From NCBI RefSeq assembly GCF_011682145.1, contig NZ_WHJH01000045.1:1-59501 (forward strand): a DNA stretch of 59,501 nucleotides, written 5' to 3'. The position numbers and the translations under genes are program-made. The stretch is from Massilia mucilaginosa (GTDB taxonomy: Bacteria; Pseudomonadota; Gammaproteobacteria; Burkholderiales; Burkholderiaceae_D). This document shows, piece by piece, positions 7,397 through 16,649 of this stretch. The first letter of the stretch is position 1; the number at the start of each line of letters is the position of its first letter. A model generated the notes under the pieces. The model did no database searches. It had not been told where the DNA came from and saw nothing but the letters and a program-made list of their open reading frames with translations.

Positions 7397-10252
7397 ATGA
7401 TGCAAGAACAAACCGCGAACTCCTATTTGTTCGGTGGTAACGCGCCGTACGTTGAAGAGCTGTACGAGGCCTATCTCGACAACCCAGGCTCGGTGCCAGA
7501 CAACTGGCGCGCCTATTTCGACTCCATGCAGAATGTCCCTGCGGTCGACGGCTCCAACAAACCCGACGTAGCCCACGCTTCCGTCATCGCCTCGTTCGCC
7601 GAGCGCGCCAAAGCAGGCCCGATCCGTGTCGTGACCGCGTCCACCGACGCCGAAATGGGACGCAAGCGCGTCGCCGTCACCCAGCTCATCGCCGCTTACC
7701 GCTATCTCGGTTCGCAGTGGGCCAACCTGGACCCGCTGCAGCGCCAGGAACGTCCGATGATTCCGGAACTCGAGCCAAGCTTCTACGGTTTCACCGATGC
7801 CGACATGGACATCGTGTTCAACATCAGCAATACCTACTTCGGCCCTGAAACCGCATCCCTGCGCGACCTGCTGAACTTCCTGCGCGATACCTACTGCCGT
7901 TCGATCGGCGCCGAATTCATGTACATCGGCGATCCGGCGGAAAAGCGCTGGCTGCAGGAGAAACTCGAAGCGATCCGCTCGACCCCGAGCTTCACGGCCG
8001 AGAAAAAAGCCCACATCCTCGAGCGCCTGACCGCTGCCGAAGGCCTGGAGCGCTACCTGCACACCAAATACGTCGGCGCCAAGCGCTTCTCGCTGGAAGG
8101 CTCCGAATCCTTCATCGCCTCGATCGACGAAACCATCCAGCGCGCCGGTGAAAAAGGCGTGCAGGAGATCGTTATCGGCATGGCCCACCGTGGCCGCCTG
8201 AACGTGCTGGTCAACACCCTGGGCAAATCGCCCCAGGAACTGTTCGAAGAATTCGAAGGCAAGCACGGCGACGACCTGCCGTCGGGCGACGTCAAGTACC
8301 ACCAGGGCTTCTCAAGCGATATCTCGACCGCCGGCGGTCCGGTCCACCTGTCGCTGGCCTTCAACCCATCGCACCTCGAGATCGTCAACCCGGTGGTCGA
8401 AGGTTCGGTCAAGGCGCGCATGGAGCGTCGCGGCGACAAGGATGGCGCGCAAGTGCTGCCGATCCTGGTCCACGGCGACGCCGCCTTCGCCGGCCAGGGC
8501 GTGGTCATGGAAACGCTGAACCTTGCGCAGACCCGCGGCTACGGCACGGGCGGCACGGTGCACATCGTGATCAACAACCAGATCGGTTTCACCACGTCCG
8601 ACCCGCGCGATGCGCGTTCGACCCTGTACTGCTCGGACGTCGTCAAGATGATCGAAGCGCCGGTACTGCACGTGAACGGCGACGACCCTGAAGCGGTCGT
8701 GCTGGCGACCCAGATCGCGCTCGACTACCGCGTCCAGTTCAAGAAAGACGTCGTGGTCGACATCATCTGCTACCGTAAACTCGGCCACAACGAACAGGAC
8801 ACCCCGGCGCTGACCCAGCCGCTGATGTACAAGAAAATCGGCCAGCATCCGGGCACCCGCAAGCTGTACGCGGACAAGCTGATCGCCCAGGGCACCCTGG
8901 CGGCCGACGGCGGCGACAAAATGGTCTCGGCCTACCGCGACGCCATGGACGCCGGCAAGCACACGATCGATCCGGTCATCTCGAACTTCAAGAACAAGTA
9001 CGCGGTCGACTGGCTGCCGTTCCTGAACCGCAAATGGACCGACAGTGCCGACACCGCCGTGCCGATGACGGAACTGAAACGCCTGGCCACCCGCATCACC
9101 ACCCTGCCAGAGAATTTCAAAGTCCACTCGCTGGTCGAAAAAGTGCTGGCCGACCGCGCCACCATGGGCCGTGGTGAGCTGAACCTGGACTGGGGCATGG
9201 GCGAGCATCTCGCGTACGCTTCGCTGGTCTCGTCCGGCTACGCCATCCGCCTGTCGGGCCAGGATGCCGGCCGCGGTACCTTTACCCACCGCCACGCCGT
9301 GCTGCACGACCAGAACCGCGAGCGCTGGGATGCCGGTACCTACGTCCCACTGTGCAATGTGTCGGAAGGCCAGGCGCCGTTCGTCGTGATCGACTCGGTA
9401 CTGTCCGAAGAAGCCGTACTGGCCTTCGAATACGGCTACTCGACCGCCGAACCGAACACCCTGACCATCTGGGAAGCCCAGTTCGGCGACTTCGCCAACG
9501 GCGCCCAGGTCGTGATCGACCAGTTCATCGCTTCCGGCGAAGTCAAATGGGGCCGCGCGTCGGGTCTCGTGATGATGCTGCCGCACGGTTACGAAGGCCA
9601 GGGTCCGGAGCACTCGTCGGCGCGTCCTGAACGCTTCCTGCAGCTGTGCGCGGACAACAATATGCAAGTCGTGCAGCCGACCACCGGCTCGCAGATTTTC
9701 CACCTGCTGCGCCGCCAGATGGTGCGCCAGTTCAGGAAGCCTTTGGTCATCCTCACGCCGAAGTCGCTGCTGCGTAACAAGGACGCCAGCTCGCCGCTGA
9801 CCGAACTGGCCAAGGGCATGTTCCACACCGTGATCGGTGAAGTCGACGAGAAAATCGACGCCAAGAAGGTCAAGCGCGTGATCGCCTGCTCGGGCAAGGT
9901 TTACTACGACCTGGTCAACAGCCGCAAGACGCGCAACCAGCTCGATACCGCCATCATCCGTGTCGAACAGCTGTATCCGTTCCCGCACAAGTCGTTCGCG
10001 GCTGAACTCAAAAAGTTCCCGAACGCGACTGAATTGGTGTGGACCCAGGATGAGCCGCAGAATCAGGGACCATGGTTCCAGATCCAGCACAACATTTTCG
10101 AGAGCCTCGAATCGGGCCAGCGCCTGGCGTATGCAGGCCGTCCGGCTTCGGCATCGCCTGCCGTCGGTTACGGCGACAAGCACAATGCGCAGCAGAAGGA
10201 ATTGCTGGAAACGGCATTCTCGAAGCTCAAGGGTTTCATCCTGACCAAATAA
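7397..10252 (+). CDS. sucA: 2-oxoglutarate dehydrogenase E1 component
   Basis: A 951-residue thiamine-diphosphate-dependent E1 enzyme that decarboxylates 2-oxoglutarate in the TCA cycle. The ATG at 7397 follows AAAGGTGA and opens MMQEQTANSYLFGGNAPYVE, the expected N-terminus. The frame stays open upstream to 7274, but that part is the RNA leader. Visible signatures are VIGMAHRGRLNVL, HGDAAFAGQG (ThDP/Mg binding), INNQIGFTTSDPRDARS and the E1 C-terminal EPQNQGPWF. Length matches the family. It is followed by sucB after a GC hairpin and shares the operon with the lipoamide dehydrogenase gene. Confidence 0.97.
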   Translation: MMQEQTANSYLFGGNAPYVEELYEAYLDNPGSVPDNWRAYFDSMQNVPAVDGSNKPDVAHASVIASFAERAKAGPIRVVTASTDAEMGRKRVAVTQLIAAYRYLGSQWANLDPLQRQERPMIPELEPSFYGFTDADMDIVFNISNTYFGPETASLRDLLNFLRDTYCRSIGAEFMYIGDPAEKRWLQEKLEAIRSTPSFTAEKKAHILERLTAAEGLERYLHTKYVGAKRFSLEGSESFIASIDETIQRAGEKGVQEIVIGMAHRGRLNVLVNTLGKSPQELFEEFEGKHGDDLPSGDVKYHQGFSSDISTAGGPVHLSLAFNPSHLEIVNPVVEGSVKARMERRGDKDGAQVLPILVHGDAAFAGQGVVMETLNLAQTRGYGTGGTVHIVINNQIGFTTSDPRDARSTLYCSDVVKMIEAPVLHVNGDDPEAVVLATQIALDYRVQFKKDVVVDIICYRKLGHNEQDTPALTQPLMYKKIGQHPGTRKLYADKLIAQGTLAADGGDKMVSAYRDAMDAGKHTIDPVISNFKNKYAVDWLPFLNRKWTDSADTAVPMTELKRLATRITTLPENFKVHSLVEKVLADRATMGRGELNLDWGMGEHLAYASLVSSGYAIRLSGQDAGRGTFTHRHAVLHDQNRERWDAGTYVPLCNVSEGQAPFVVIDSVLSEEAVLAFEYGYSTAEPNTLTIWEAQFGDFANGAQVVIDQFIASGEVKWGRASGLVMMLPHGYEGQGPEHSSARPERFLQLCADNNMQVVQPTTGSQIFHLLRRQMVRQFRKPLVILTPKSLLRNKDASSPLTELAKGMFHTVIGEVDEKIDAKKVKRVIACSGKVYYDLVNSRKTRNQLDTAIIRVEQLYPFPHKSFAAELKKFPNATELVWTQDEPQNQGPWFQIQHNIFESLESGQRLAYAGRPASASPAVGYGDKHNAQQKELLETAFSKLKGFILTK

Positions 10253-10258
10253 TCACCA

Positions 10259-10289
10259 CGCCCCGCCGGGTCCATCCCCCGGCGGGGCG
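10259..10289 (+). terminator. sucA-sucB intergenic hairpin (attenuator-like)
   Basis: A perfect 12-base stem (CGCCCCGCCGGG / CCCGGCGGGGCG) with a 7-base loop between sucA and sucB. There is no T-run after the stem, so it is more likely a partial attenuator or mRNA-stabilising hairpin than a full terminator. Confidence 0.5.
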
Positions 10290-10317
10290 CTGCTAAAAAC
10301 AATACACGGAGTTTTAC

Positions 10318-11601
10318 ATGGCACAAATCGAAGTCAAAGTCCCAGTTCTGTCGGAATCGGTAGCGGAAGCGACCCTGCTGTCGTGGCACAAGAAAGTCGG
10401 CGAGCCAGTCGCGCGCGACGAAAACATGATCGACATCGAGACCGACAAGGTCGTCCTCGAACTGCCTGCGCCGAACGCCGGCATCATCACCCAGATTCTC
10501 AAGGCCGACGGCGCCACCGTCGTCGCCGGCGAAGTCATCGCCATCATCGACACCGAAGCGTCGGCACAAGTGAGCCCGCTGCAGATCTCCAGCGTCCCTG
10601 TGCAAGCCGCGCCTGCCGCCGCACCAGCTGCCGCCGATCCGGTTGCCGCAGCGATCAGCGCGATCGCATCGAAATCGAACGTCGCCATGCCAGCGGCGGC
10701 CAAGCTGCTGGCCGATAACAACCTGACCACGTCCGACGTGGCCGGCAGTGGCCGCGATGGCCGCGTGACCAAGGGCGACGTCCTGGGCGCGGTAGCGGGC
10801 GGCGTCAAGCCGGCTGCGCCGGCACCACTGGCCGCACCAGCCGCGCCGGCCAAGGCACCGTTGCAGCAGATCGCCGCACCGGCCGCCGCCAGCCTGGGCG
10901 AGCGTCCGGAAGAGCGCGTGCCGATGAGCCGCCTGCGCGCCCGTATCGCCGAGCGCCTGGTCATGTCGCAGTCGACCAACGCCATCCTGACCACGTTCAA
11001 CGAAGTGAACATGCAGCCGGTGATCGACCTGCGCAACAAGTACAAGGACAAGTTCGAGAAAGAGCACGGCGTCAAGCTGGGCTTCATGTCCTTCTTCGTC
11101 AAGGCCGCTGTCGCCGCGCTGAAAAAGTACCCGATCATCAATGCGTCGGTCGACGGTAACGACATCGTCTACCACGGCTACTTCGACATCGGCATCGCGG
11201 TCGGTTCGCCGCGCGGCCTGGTGGTGCCGATCCTGCGCAACGCCGACCAGATGTCGATCGCCGAAATCGAGAAGAAGATCGGTGAATTCGGCCAGAAAGC
11301 CAAGGAAGGCAAGCTGACCCTGGACGACCTGACCGGCGGTACTTTCTCGATCTCGAACGGCGGCACCTTCGGCTCCATGCTGTCGACCCCGATCATCAAC
11401 CCGCCGCAGTCGGCCATCCTGGGCGTGCACGCGACCAAGGACCGCGCCGTCGTCGAAAACGGGCTCGTCGTGGTGCGTCCGATGAACTACCTGGCGATGT
11501 CGTACGATCACCGCATCATCGACGGCCGCGAAGCCGTCCTGGGCCTGGTCACGATGAAGGAAACGCTGGAAGATCCGGCGCGTTTGCTGCTGGACCTGTA
11601 A
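10318..11601 (+). CDS. sucB: Dihydrolipoyllysine succinyltransferase, E2 of 2-OGDH
   Basis: A 427-residue E2 core enzyme. The N-terminal lipoyl domain (residues 1-78) carries the lipoylation lysine in ETDKVVLE. An Ala/Pro linker leads to a peripheral-subunit-binding domain ([20 protein letters not shown]), a second Ala/Pro linker, then the catalytic domain from about residue 200. The active site [13 protein letters not shown] is intact. It transfers succinyl groups from lipoamide to CoA. One lipoyl domain and total length are normal for Proteobacteria. It starts 65 bases after sucA with a GGAG site. Confidence 0.97.
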   Translation: MAQIEVKVPVLSESVAEATLLSWHKKVGEPVARDENMIDIETDKVVLELPAPNAGIITQILKADGATVVAGEVIAIIDTEASAQVSPLQISSVPVQAAPAAAPAAADPVAAAISAIASKSNVAMPAAAKLLADNNLTTSDVAGSGRDGRVTKGDVLGAVAGGVKPAAPAPLAAPAAPAKAPLQQIAAPAAASLGERPEERVPMSRLRARIAERLVMSQSTNAILTTFNEVNMQPVIDLRNKYKDKFEKEHGVKLGFMSFFVKAAVAALKKYPIINASVDGNDIVYHGYFDIGIAVGSPRGLVVPILRNADQMSIAEIEKKIGEFGQKAKEGKLTLDDLTGGTFSISNGGTFGSMLSTPIINPPQSAILGVHATKDRAVVENGLVVVRPMNYLAMSYDHRIIDGREAVLGLVTMKETLEDPARLLLDL

Positions 11602-11658
11602 GCACGAGGTGCGCGCTGGCAGCGCGTGCTTAGCCGGTTGTTTTGGATGGGTGGATAA

Positions 11659-11994
11659 TTGAATATCTCCGACGAAATCAAGCGTTTGCACGAACTGCAT
11701 CAAGCCGGCGCGCTCTCCGACGCCGAATTTTCACAGGCCAAGGCGCGCCTGCTGGCCGAACAAGAGCGGGCCAGCCTTGGCCCCGGTCCCGGCAACGGCG
11801 ACCTGGCCAGCGAGTTCTCGCGGCTGCGCCGCACGCGCGGCGACCGCTGGATCTCGGGCGTGTGCGGCGGCCTGGCCAGGGTCTCGGGCATGGATGCATG
11901 GGTATGGCGGCTGGTGTTTACGGTCTTTACCCTGTACTTCCTGCTTGGCCTGCTGATCTACCTGCTGATGTGGGTATTCGTACCAGAAGAATAA
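11659..11994 (+). CDS. SHOCT plus PspC domain membrane protein
   Basis: A 111-residue protein starting at TTG (11659) after a GATGGGTGGA stretch. Residues 1-33 ([20 protein letters not shown]) form a short SHOCT-like helical motif. Residues 60-111 form a PspC domain ([20 protein letters not shown]) with one strongly hydrophobic helix ([20 protein letters not shown]). PspC proteins are linked to envelope-stress sensing. It lies inside the 2-oxoglutarate dehydrogenase operon, between sucB and lpd, with only 16 bases before lpd. Its role there is unknown. Confidence 0.85.
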   Translation: MNISDEIKRLHELHQAGALSDAEFSQAKARLLAEQERASLGPGPGNGDLASEFSRLRRTRGDRWISGVCGGLARVSGMDAWVWRLVFTVFTLYFLLGLLIYLLMWVFVPEE

Positions 11995-12010
11995 ATCAAG
12001 GGAATCAATA

Positions 12011-13444
12011 ATGAGTGACGCAAAACAATTCGACGTGGTTGTCATCGGCGCCGGTCCGGGCGGCTACATCGCCGCCATCCGCGCGGCGCAACTGGGTTTC
12101 AAGGTTGCCTGTATCGATGAATGGTCCAACGCCAAGGGCGGCCCGGCACCGGGCGGTACCTGCACCAACGTCGGCTGCATTCCATCGAAAGCGCTGCTGC
12201 AGTCGTCCGAGCACTTCGAGCACGCCGGCCATGCGTTCGCCGAGCACGGCATCGATGTCGCCGGCCTGGCGCTGAACCTGCCGCAGATGTTGAAGCGCAA
12301 GGACACCGTCGTCAAACAGAACAACGACGGCATCCTGTTCCTGTTCAAGAAAAACAAGATCGCCTTCTTCCACGGCCGCGGCGCGTTCTCCGGCGCCGCC
12401 GAAGGCGGCTACCAGGTCAGCGTCACCGGCCCCGCCGCCGAAACGCTCAGCGCCAAGCATGTCATCATCGCGACCGGTTCCAACGCGCGTGAACTGCCGG
12501 GCGCACCGTTCGACGAAAAACTGATCCTGTCGAACACCGGCGCACTGACCATCGACACCGTGCCGGCCACCCTGGGCGTGATCGGCGCCGGCGTGATCGG
12601 CCTGGAAATGGGCAGCGTGTGGCGCCGCCTGGGCGCCAAGGTCACCGTGCTGGAAGGCCTGCCGACTTTCCTCGGCGCGGTCGACGAGCAGATCGCCAAG
12701 GAAGCGCACAAGCTGTTCACCAAGCAGGGCCTGGCGATCAACCTGGGCGTGAAGATCAGCAAAGTCAGCGCAGGCAGCAACAACGTCACCGTCGACTATG
12801 CCAACGCCGCCGGCGAAGCGCAGAGCGCCGTGTTCGACAAGCTGATCATCTCGATCGGGCGCGTGCCGAACACGATCGGCCTGGGCGCCGACTCGGTTGG
12901 CCTGAAGCTCGATGAGCGCGGCTTCATCGCGGTCGACGACGACTGCAAGACCAACCTGCCGAACGTGTGGGCGGTGGGCGACGTGGTGCGCGGTCCGATG
13001 CTGGCGCACAAAGCCGAAGAAGAAGGCGTTGCCGTGGCCGAGCGTATCGCCGGCCAGCATGGCCACACCAACTTCAACACGATTCCGTGGGTGATCTACA
13101 CCTCGCCGGAAATTGCCTGGGTTGGCCAGACCGAGCAGCAGCTCAAAGCGGCCGGCGTGGCCTACAAGGCGGGCACCTTCCCGTTCATGGCCAATGGCCG
13201 TGCGCGCGCGCTGGGCGACACCTCGGGCATGGTCAAGTTCCTGGCCGATGCCACCACCGATGAAATCCTCGGCGTGCACATCGTCGGCCCGATGGCCTCC
13301 GAACTGATTTCGGAAGCGGTCGTCGCGATGGAATTCCGCGCATCGGCGGAAGACATCGCCCGCATCTGCCACGCCCACCCATCGCTGTCCGAAGCGACCA
13401 AGGAAGCCGCGCTGGCCGTCGACAAGCGCACCTTGAACTTCTAA
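12011..13444 (+). CDS. lpdA: Dihydrolipoyl dehydrogenase, E3 of 2-OGDH
   Basis: A 477-residue FAD/NAD disulfide oxidoreductase that reoxidises dihydrolipoamide. It shows an N-terminal FAD motif ([20 protein letters not shown]), the redox disulfide [16 protein letters not shown], a second NAD-binding motif ([20 protein letters not shown]), an FAD motif ([20 protein letters not shown]) and the catalytic His-Glu in [10 protein letters not shown]. Length is standard. It is the last 2-OGDH gene of the operon and is followed by a hairpin terminator. Confidence 0.97.
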   Translation: MSDAKQFDVVVIGAGPGGYIAAIRAAQLGFKVACIDEWSNAKGGPAPGGTCTNVGCIPSKALLQSSEHFEHAGHAFAEHGIDVAGLALNLPQMLKRKDTVVKQNNDGILFLFKKNKIAFFHGRGAFSGAAEGGYQVSVTGPAAETLSAKHVIIATGSNARELPGAPFDEKLILSNTGALTIDTVPATLGVIGAGVIGLEMGSVWRRLGAKVTVLEGLPTFLGAVDEQIAKEAHKLFTKQGLAINLGVKISKVSAGSNNVTVDYANAAGEAQSAVFDKLIISIGRVPNTIGLGADSVGLKLDERGFIAVDDDCKTNLPNVWAVGDVVRGPMLAHKAEEEGVAVAERIAGQHGHTNFNTIPWVIYTSPEIAWVGQTEQQLKAAGVAYKAGTFPFMANGRARALGDTSGMVKFLADATTDEILGVHIVGPMASELISEAVVAMEFRASAEDIARICHAHPSLSEATKEAALAVDKRTLNF

Positions 13445-13459
13445 ATCCGTACCCCGCCG

Positions 13460-13497
13460 GCGCGCCGATGAATTCCATCGGCGCGCCCGGCTTTCTG
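13460..13497 (+). terminator. Terminator after lpdA
   Basis: An 11-base perfect stem (GCGCGCCGATG-like arms at 13460-13470 and 13476-13486) with an AATTC loop, followed by CCGGCTTTCTGT. The T-tract is weak, so termination may be partial and zapE may be read through. Confidence 0.5.
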
Positions 13498-13511
13498 TAT
13501 TGCCTCCCCAG

Positions 13512-14609
13512 ATGAATGTCCAAGAGTTCTACCAGCACGCCTTATCCCAACGCGGCTTTACCTCGGACGAGGCGCAGCAACGCGCGGTCGACCGCCTGCA
13601 GCGCGCCTACGAGGAGTGGGTGGAGTTCCGTTCGCAGCGCTCGTCCACCTTCAAGCGCCTGATCAACCGTCCGGACGTGCCGCGCGGAGTCTACCTGTGG
13701 GGTGGAGTAGGGCGCGGCAAGTCGTTTTTGATGGACAGTTTTTACTCGGTGGTGCCGGTGGTGCGCAAGACGCGCCTGCATTTCCACGAATTCATGCGCG
13801 GCGTGCACCGCGAGCTCGATGAGCTCAAGGGCGTGGCCGATCCGCTCGACGACGTCGCGCGCCGCATCGCCAAAAAGTACCGCCTGATCTGCTTCGACGA
13901 ATTCCATGTGTCGGATATCGCCGACGCCATGATCCTGTACAACCTGTTGACGGCCCTGTTCAATAACGGCGTGTCCTTCATCATGACGTCGAACTACGAT
14001 CCCGACCTGCTGTACCCGGACGGCCTGCACCGCGACCGCATGCTGCCGACCATCGCCCTGCTCAAGGACAAGCTCGACATATTGAACGTCGACGCCGGCA
14101 TCGACTACCGCAAGCGCGCGCTGGAACAGGTCGAGAGCTACTACACGCCACTGAACGCCGCCTCCGACGAGGCGCTGCGCACGGCCTACGCGCGCATCGC
14201 CGAGACGGCCGACGAAGACCCGCGCATCCGCATCGAAGAGCGCGAAATCCGCGCGCTGCGGCACGCGGGCGGCATCATCTGGTTCGACTTTGCGACCCTG
14301 TGCGGCGGGCCGCGCTCGCAGAACGATTACCTCGAAATCGCCAGCCGCTTCCACACCGTGGTGCTGTCGGGGATTCCGGCCATGTCGGCGGCGCAGTCGT
14401 CCGAGGCGCGCCGGTTTACGTGGCTGATCGACGTCTTCTACGACCACAAGGTTAAACTGCTGATGTCGGCCGCCGTGGCGCCGGAAGAGCTGTACACGCA
14501 AGGGACGCTGTCGAACGAGTTTCACCGCACCGTCTCGCGTATTATTGAAATGCAGTCGCGCGAATACATGGATGCGGAGCGGCGCGGCGCGGCCGAGTCG
14601 CTTTCCTGA
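13512..14609 (+). CDS. zapE: Cell division protein ZapE (AFG1-like ATPase)
   Basis: A 365-residue P-loop ATPase of the ZapE/AFG1 family, which acts at the division site on FtsZ under stress in E. coli. Walker A is GGVGRGKSFLMD and Walker B is LICFDEFHVSDIADA. Further family motifs are FIMTSNYDPDLLYPDGLHRD and IIWFDFATLCGGPRSQNDYL. The ATG at 13512 gives MNVQEFYQ; an in-frame TTG at 13500 would add four residues. It follows lpdA by 67 bases. Confidence 0.93.
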   Translation: MNVQEFYQHALSQRGFTSDEAQQRAVDRLQRAYEEWVEFRSQRSSTFKRLINRPDVPRGVYLWGGVGRGKSFLMDSFYSVVPVVRKTRLHFHEFMRGVHRELDELKGVADPLDDVARRIAKKYRLICFDEFHVSDIADAMILYNLLTALFNNGVSFIMTSNYDPDLLYPDGLHRDRMLPTIALLKDKLDILNVDAGIDYRKRALEQVESYYTPLNAASDEALRTAYARIAETADEDPRIRIEEREIRALRHAGGIIWFDFATLCGGPRSQNDYLEIASRFHTVVLSGIPAMSAAQSSEARRFTWLIDVFYDHKVKLLMSAAVAPEELYTQGTLSNEFHRTVSRIIEMQSREYMDAERRGAAESLS

Positions 14610-14653
14610 CCCTTTTCCCGCCCCTTCGCCCGACTGCCCACAGGATACTGAAC

Positions 14654-15355
14654 ATGAACAACCGCCTTGTTTTTCCCATGATCCGGCTTGCCGCGCTGGC
14701 GCTGGCCGCCGGCCTTGTCGGCTGCACGCCCGGCCTGCAGCCGACCAGCATGGCGCCGCAGGTGCCCGCCACCGAGTCGCTGGAACAGGCCGCGCTCAAG
14801 CTCGAACAGGTGCGCGCCCAGCGCGCCGCCACCGAAGCGCGCTACGCCAACAGCGAAGTGACCTGCTACGAAAAATTCTTCGTCAACGACTGCCTCGATG
14901 AAGCGCGCGAATACCGGCGCGTGACCCTGGCTTACCTGAACGCGGTGGAAGACGAAGCCCAGCATTTCCAGCGCAAGGCCTCGGCCGACGCGCGCGACGC
15001 GGCGGTGGCCGAATCGATCCGCGTGGCGGAAGCGGAAGAGGCGCGCCTGGCGGCCAATCCGGCGCCGGCCCCGGTGGTGGCGGCGCCGAAGGTGAAGGGA
15101 CCATCGACCAGGCCGAGCCTGGAAGCGCGCCAGGCGGCGCAGGCGGCCAAGCTGGCCAACATCGCCGCCGCCGAGAGAGCGGCGGTGCCGGAACGCGCGG
15201 CCAACGCGGCCGCGTTCGAGCAGAAGCGGATCGATTCGGAGAGGCGCCAGCGCAAGGTCGAAGAGAAAAAGGCGGCCAGCGCGAAGAAGGCGGAAAAGGC
15301 GGCCAAAGATGCCGAGGCGGCCGCCAAGCCGAAGGAAGTGAAGATCTCGAAGTAA
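14654..15355 (+). CDS. Coiled-coil lipoprotein of unknown function
   Basis: A 233-residue predicted lipoprotein. A signal sequence ends in the lipobox LVGC (Cys near residue 24). The mature protein is Ala/Glu/Lys rich and largely helical, with a pair of Cys residues in VTCYEKFFVNDCLDEAR (conserved-looking segment, about 70-85). The C-terminal third (EERRQRK- and KKAASAKKAEKAAKDAEAAAK-like, highly charged) is a probable coiled coil. It starts 44 bases after zapE. I do not recognise a named family. The charged tail could contact peptidoglycan or DNA-like polymers, but nothing shows that directly. Confidence 0.75.
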   Translation: MNNRLVFPMIRLAALALAAGLVGCTPGLQPTSMAPQVPATESLEQAALKLEQVRAQRAATEARYANSEVTCYEKFFVNDCLDEAREYRRVTLAYLNAVEDEAQHFQRKASADARDAAVAESIRVAEAEEARLAANPAPAPVVAAPKVKGPSTRPSLEARQAAQAAKLANIAAAERAAVPERAANAAAFEQKRIDSERRQRKVEEKKAASAKKAEKAAKDAEAAAKPKEVKISK

Positions 15356-15360
15356 GCCCC

Positions 15361-15388
15361 ATCGCTCCCCGCCGAGGCGGGGAGCGAT
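15361..15388. terminator. Bidirectional hairpin between convergent genes
   Basis: Perfect inverted repeat with 13-base arms (ATCGCTCCCCGCC and its complement) nearly back to back, lying 6 bases after the lipoprotein stop and 4 bases before the stop of the convergent PP2C gene. No T-run follows on either side, but the position suits a shared terminator. Confidence 0.55.
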
Positions 15389-15391
15389 GTA

Positions 15392-16198
15392 CTACACCGC
15401 CCGGCGCATCCGTTCCACCGTGTAATTCGGCACTTCCTTGGGCGGCTTGACCAGCTTCACAATGGCCATGGTGCAGTTGCCACCCTTGCCCTGGGCCCGC
15501 TCCACCGCCTTGTTGATCAGCAGCTCGGAGGCTTGGCGCGGGGTGTTCTTGCTGGTCACCGCGCCCAGTTCGGCATCCGTGAAGAAGTGCCACAGCCCGT
15601 CCGAGGCCAGCAGGAAAGTGTCGCCCGCAGCCAGGTTCTCGTGGTGGCCGACGGCCACGAACGGCTCCTTGCGGCTGTTGCCGAGCACATTGACCAGCAG
15701 CTTGGAGTGGCGGTGGTTCCTGGCCGCTTCGAGCGGCAGCTTGTCGGTGCCGACCAGGTGCTCGATGTAGGGCACGTCGCTGGTGCGCACCACGCATTCG
15801 GAGCGCACGAAGCGGTACAGGCGCGAATCGCCCACGTGCGCCCACACCGCCGTGCCCTTGGGGGTGATCACCAGCCCGACGAAGGTCGAATGGCCCTCGG
15901 TCTTGCTGGTCACGGAATTGAGCTTGAGCATGGTGTGCGTTTCCAGCACGATATCGCGCAGCATCGCTTGCAGGCGCTCGACGCTCGGATCGTCGCCCGG
16001 CTTGAACAGGTCGAACTGCTGCTTGGCCGTCATCAGTACCTGGTCCGAGGCCGAAGAACCGCCGGAAACGCCGTCCGCCAGCACCGCCATCATGTAGCCG
16101 GGCGCGCGCGCGCCGGTGAACAGGGCGGTGCGGTTGGTCTGTTCCGGCCGGTTACCAATGTGCTGCGCGGTACCAGCTTCTATCTTGTATACGTTCAT
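15392..16198 (-). CDS. PP2C-type Ser/Thr protein phosphatase
   Basis: A 268-residue metal-dependent phosphatase. PP2C motifs visible are AVLADGVSGG, HSTFVGLVITP, WAHVGDSRLYRF and LLASDGLWHFFTDAEL. The last motif reads KGGNCTMAIV: the Asp that normally precedes Asn and binds metal appears as Gly240. The ATG at 16198 (MNVYKIEAG) is preferred; in-frame starts at 16231 or 16318 are possible. It is predicted to be cytosolic and to dephosphorylate Ser/Thr kinase substrates, yet no kinase gene is adjacent. It converges on the lipoprotein gene and diverges from ydcH. Confidence 0.85.
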   Translation of the reverse strand: MNVYKIEAGTAQHIGNRPEQTNRTALFTGARAPGYMMAVLADGVSGGSSASDQVLMTAKQQFDLFKPGDDPSVERLQAMLRDIVLETHTMLKLNSVTSKTEGHSTFVGLVITPKGTAVWAHVGDSRLYRFVRSECVVRTSDVPYIEHLVGTDKLPLEAARNHRHSKLLVNVLGNSRKEPFVAVGHHENLAAGDTFLLASDGLWHFFTDAELGAVTSKNTPRQASELLINKAVERAQGKGGNCTMAIVKLVKPPKEVPNYTVERMRRAV

Positions 16199-16420
16199 AT
16201 GCTTGGGGTAAAGTCCTGGCTGCGTTACCATACGGCTCTCGTGGCTGCCGTATTCTATATTGTTGGCTGCAACGACGCCGTAGATTAAACTATGCACCGA
16301 GTATGCGGTATGTTGCAAGCCGCGACGATTTTCTGTGCGACAAAAATTGTTTCAGATTGTATGCGTTTTTCGCCCGCAGTTGATGAAATTTTTGAAATGA
16401 ACTTGTCTGGAATGCCACAT

Positions 16421-16621
16421 ATGAACGATGACCAAACTATCCAGCGCCGCCTGATCGAACTCGATGTGGAACATCGCGACCTGGATGCGGTCATAGACAT
16501 GTTGACCCTGGACGGGCACCACGACCAGTTGCAGCTGCGCCGCCTCAAAAAGCGCAAACTGCAACTGAAAGACCATATTACCCTGTTGAAAATGCAATTA
16601 GTGCCCGATGTTCCGGCCTGA
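16421..16621 (+). CDS. YdcH/DUF465 family small protein
   Basis: A 66-residue protein starting at ATG 16421 (MNDDQTIQRRLIELDVEH). The pattern of a short helix pair, LEVEHRDLD-like then QLQLRRLKKRKLQLKDHI, is the DUF465/YdcH signature of a small two-helix coiled coil. Several in-frame ATGs lie upstream (16292, 16361, 16397), but the family start is the one chosen. It is followed 28 bases later by the DinG-type helicase gene. Function in the family is not established. Confidence 0.85.
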   Translation: MNDDQTIQRRLIELDVEHRDLDAVIDMLTLDGHHDQLQLRRLKKRKLQLKDHITLLKMQLVPDVPA

Positions 16622-16649
16622 TCCGTCTTCGCTTCTCTGAAATGCCACT

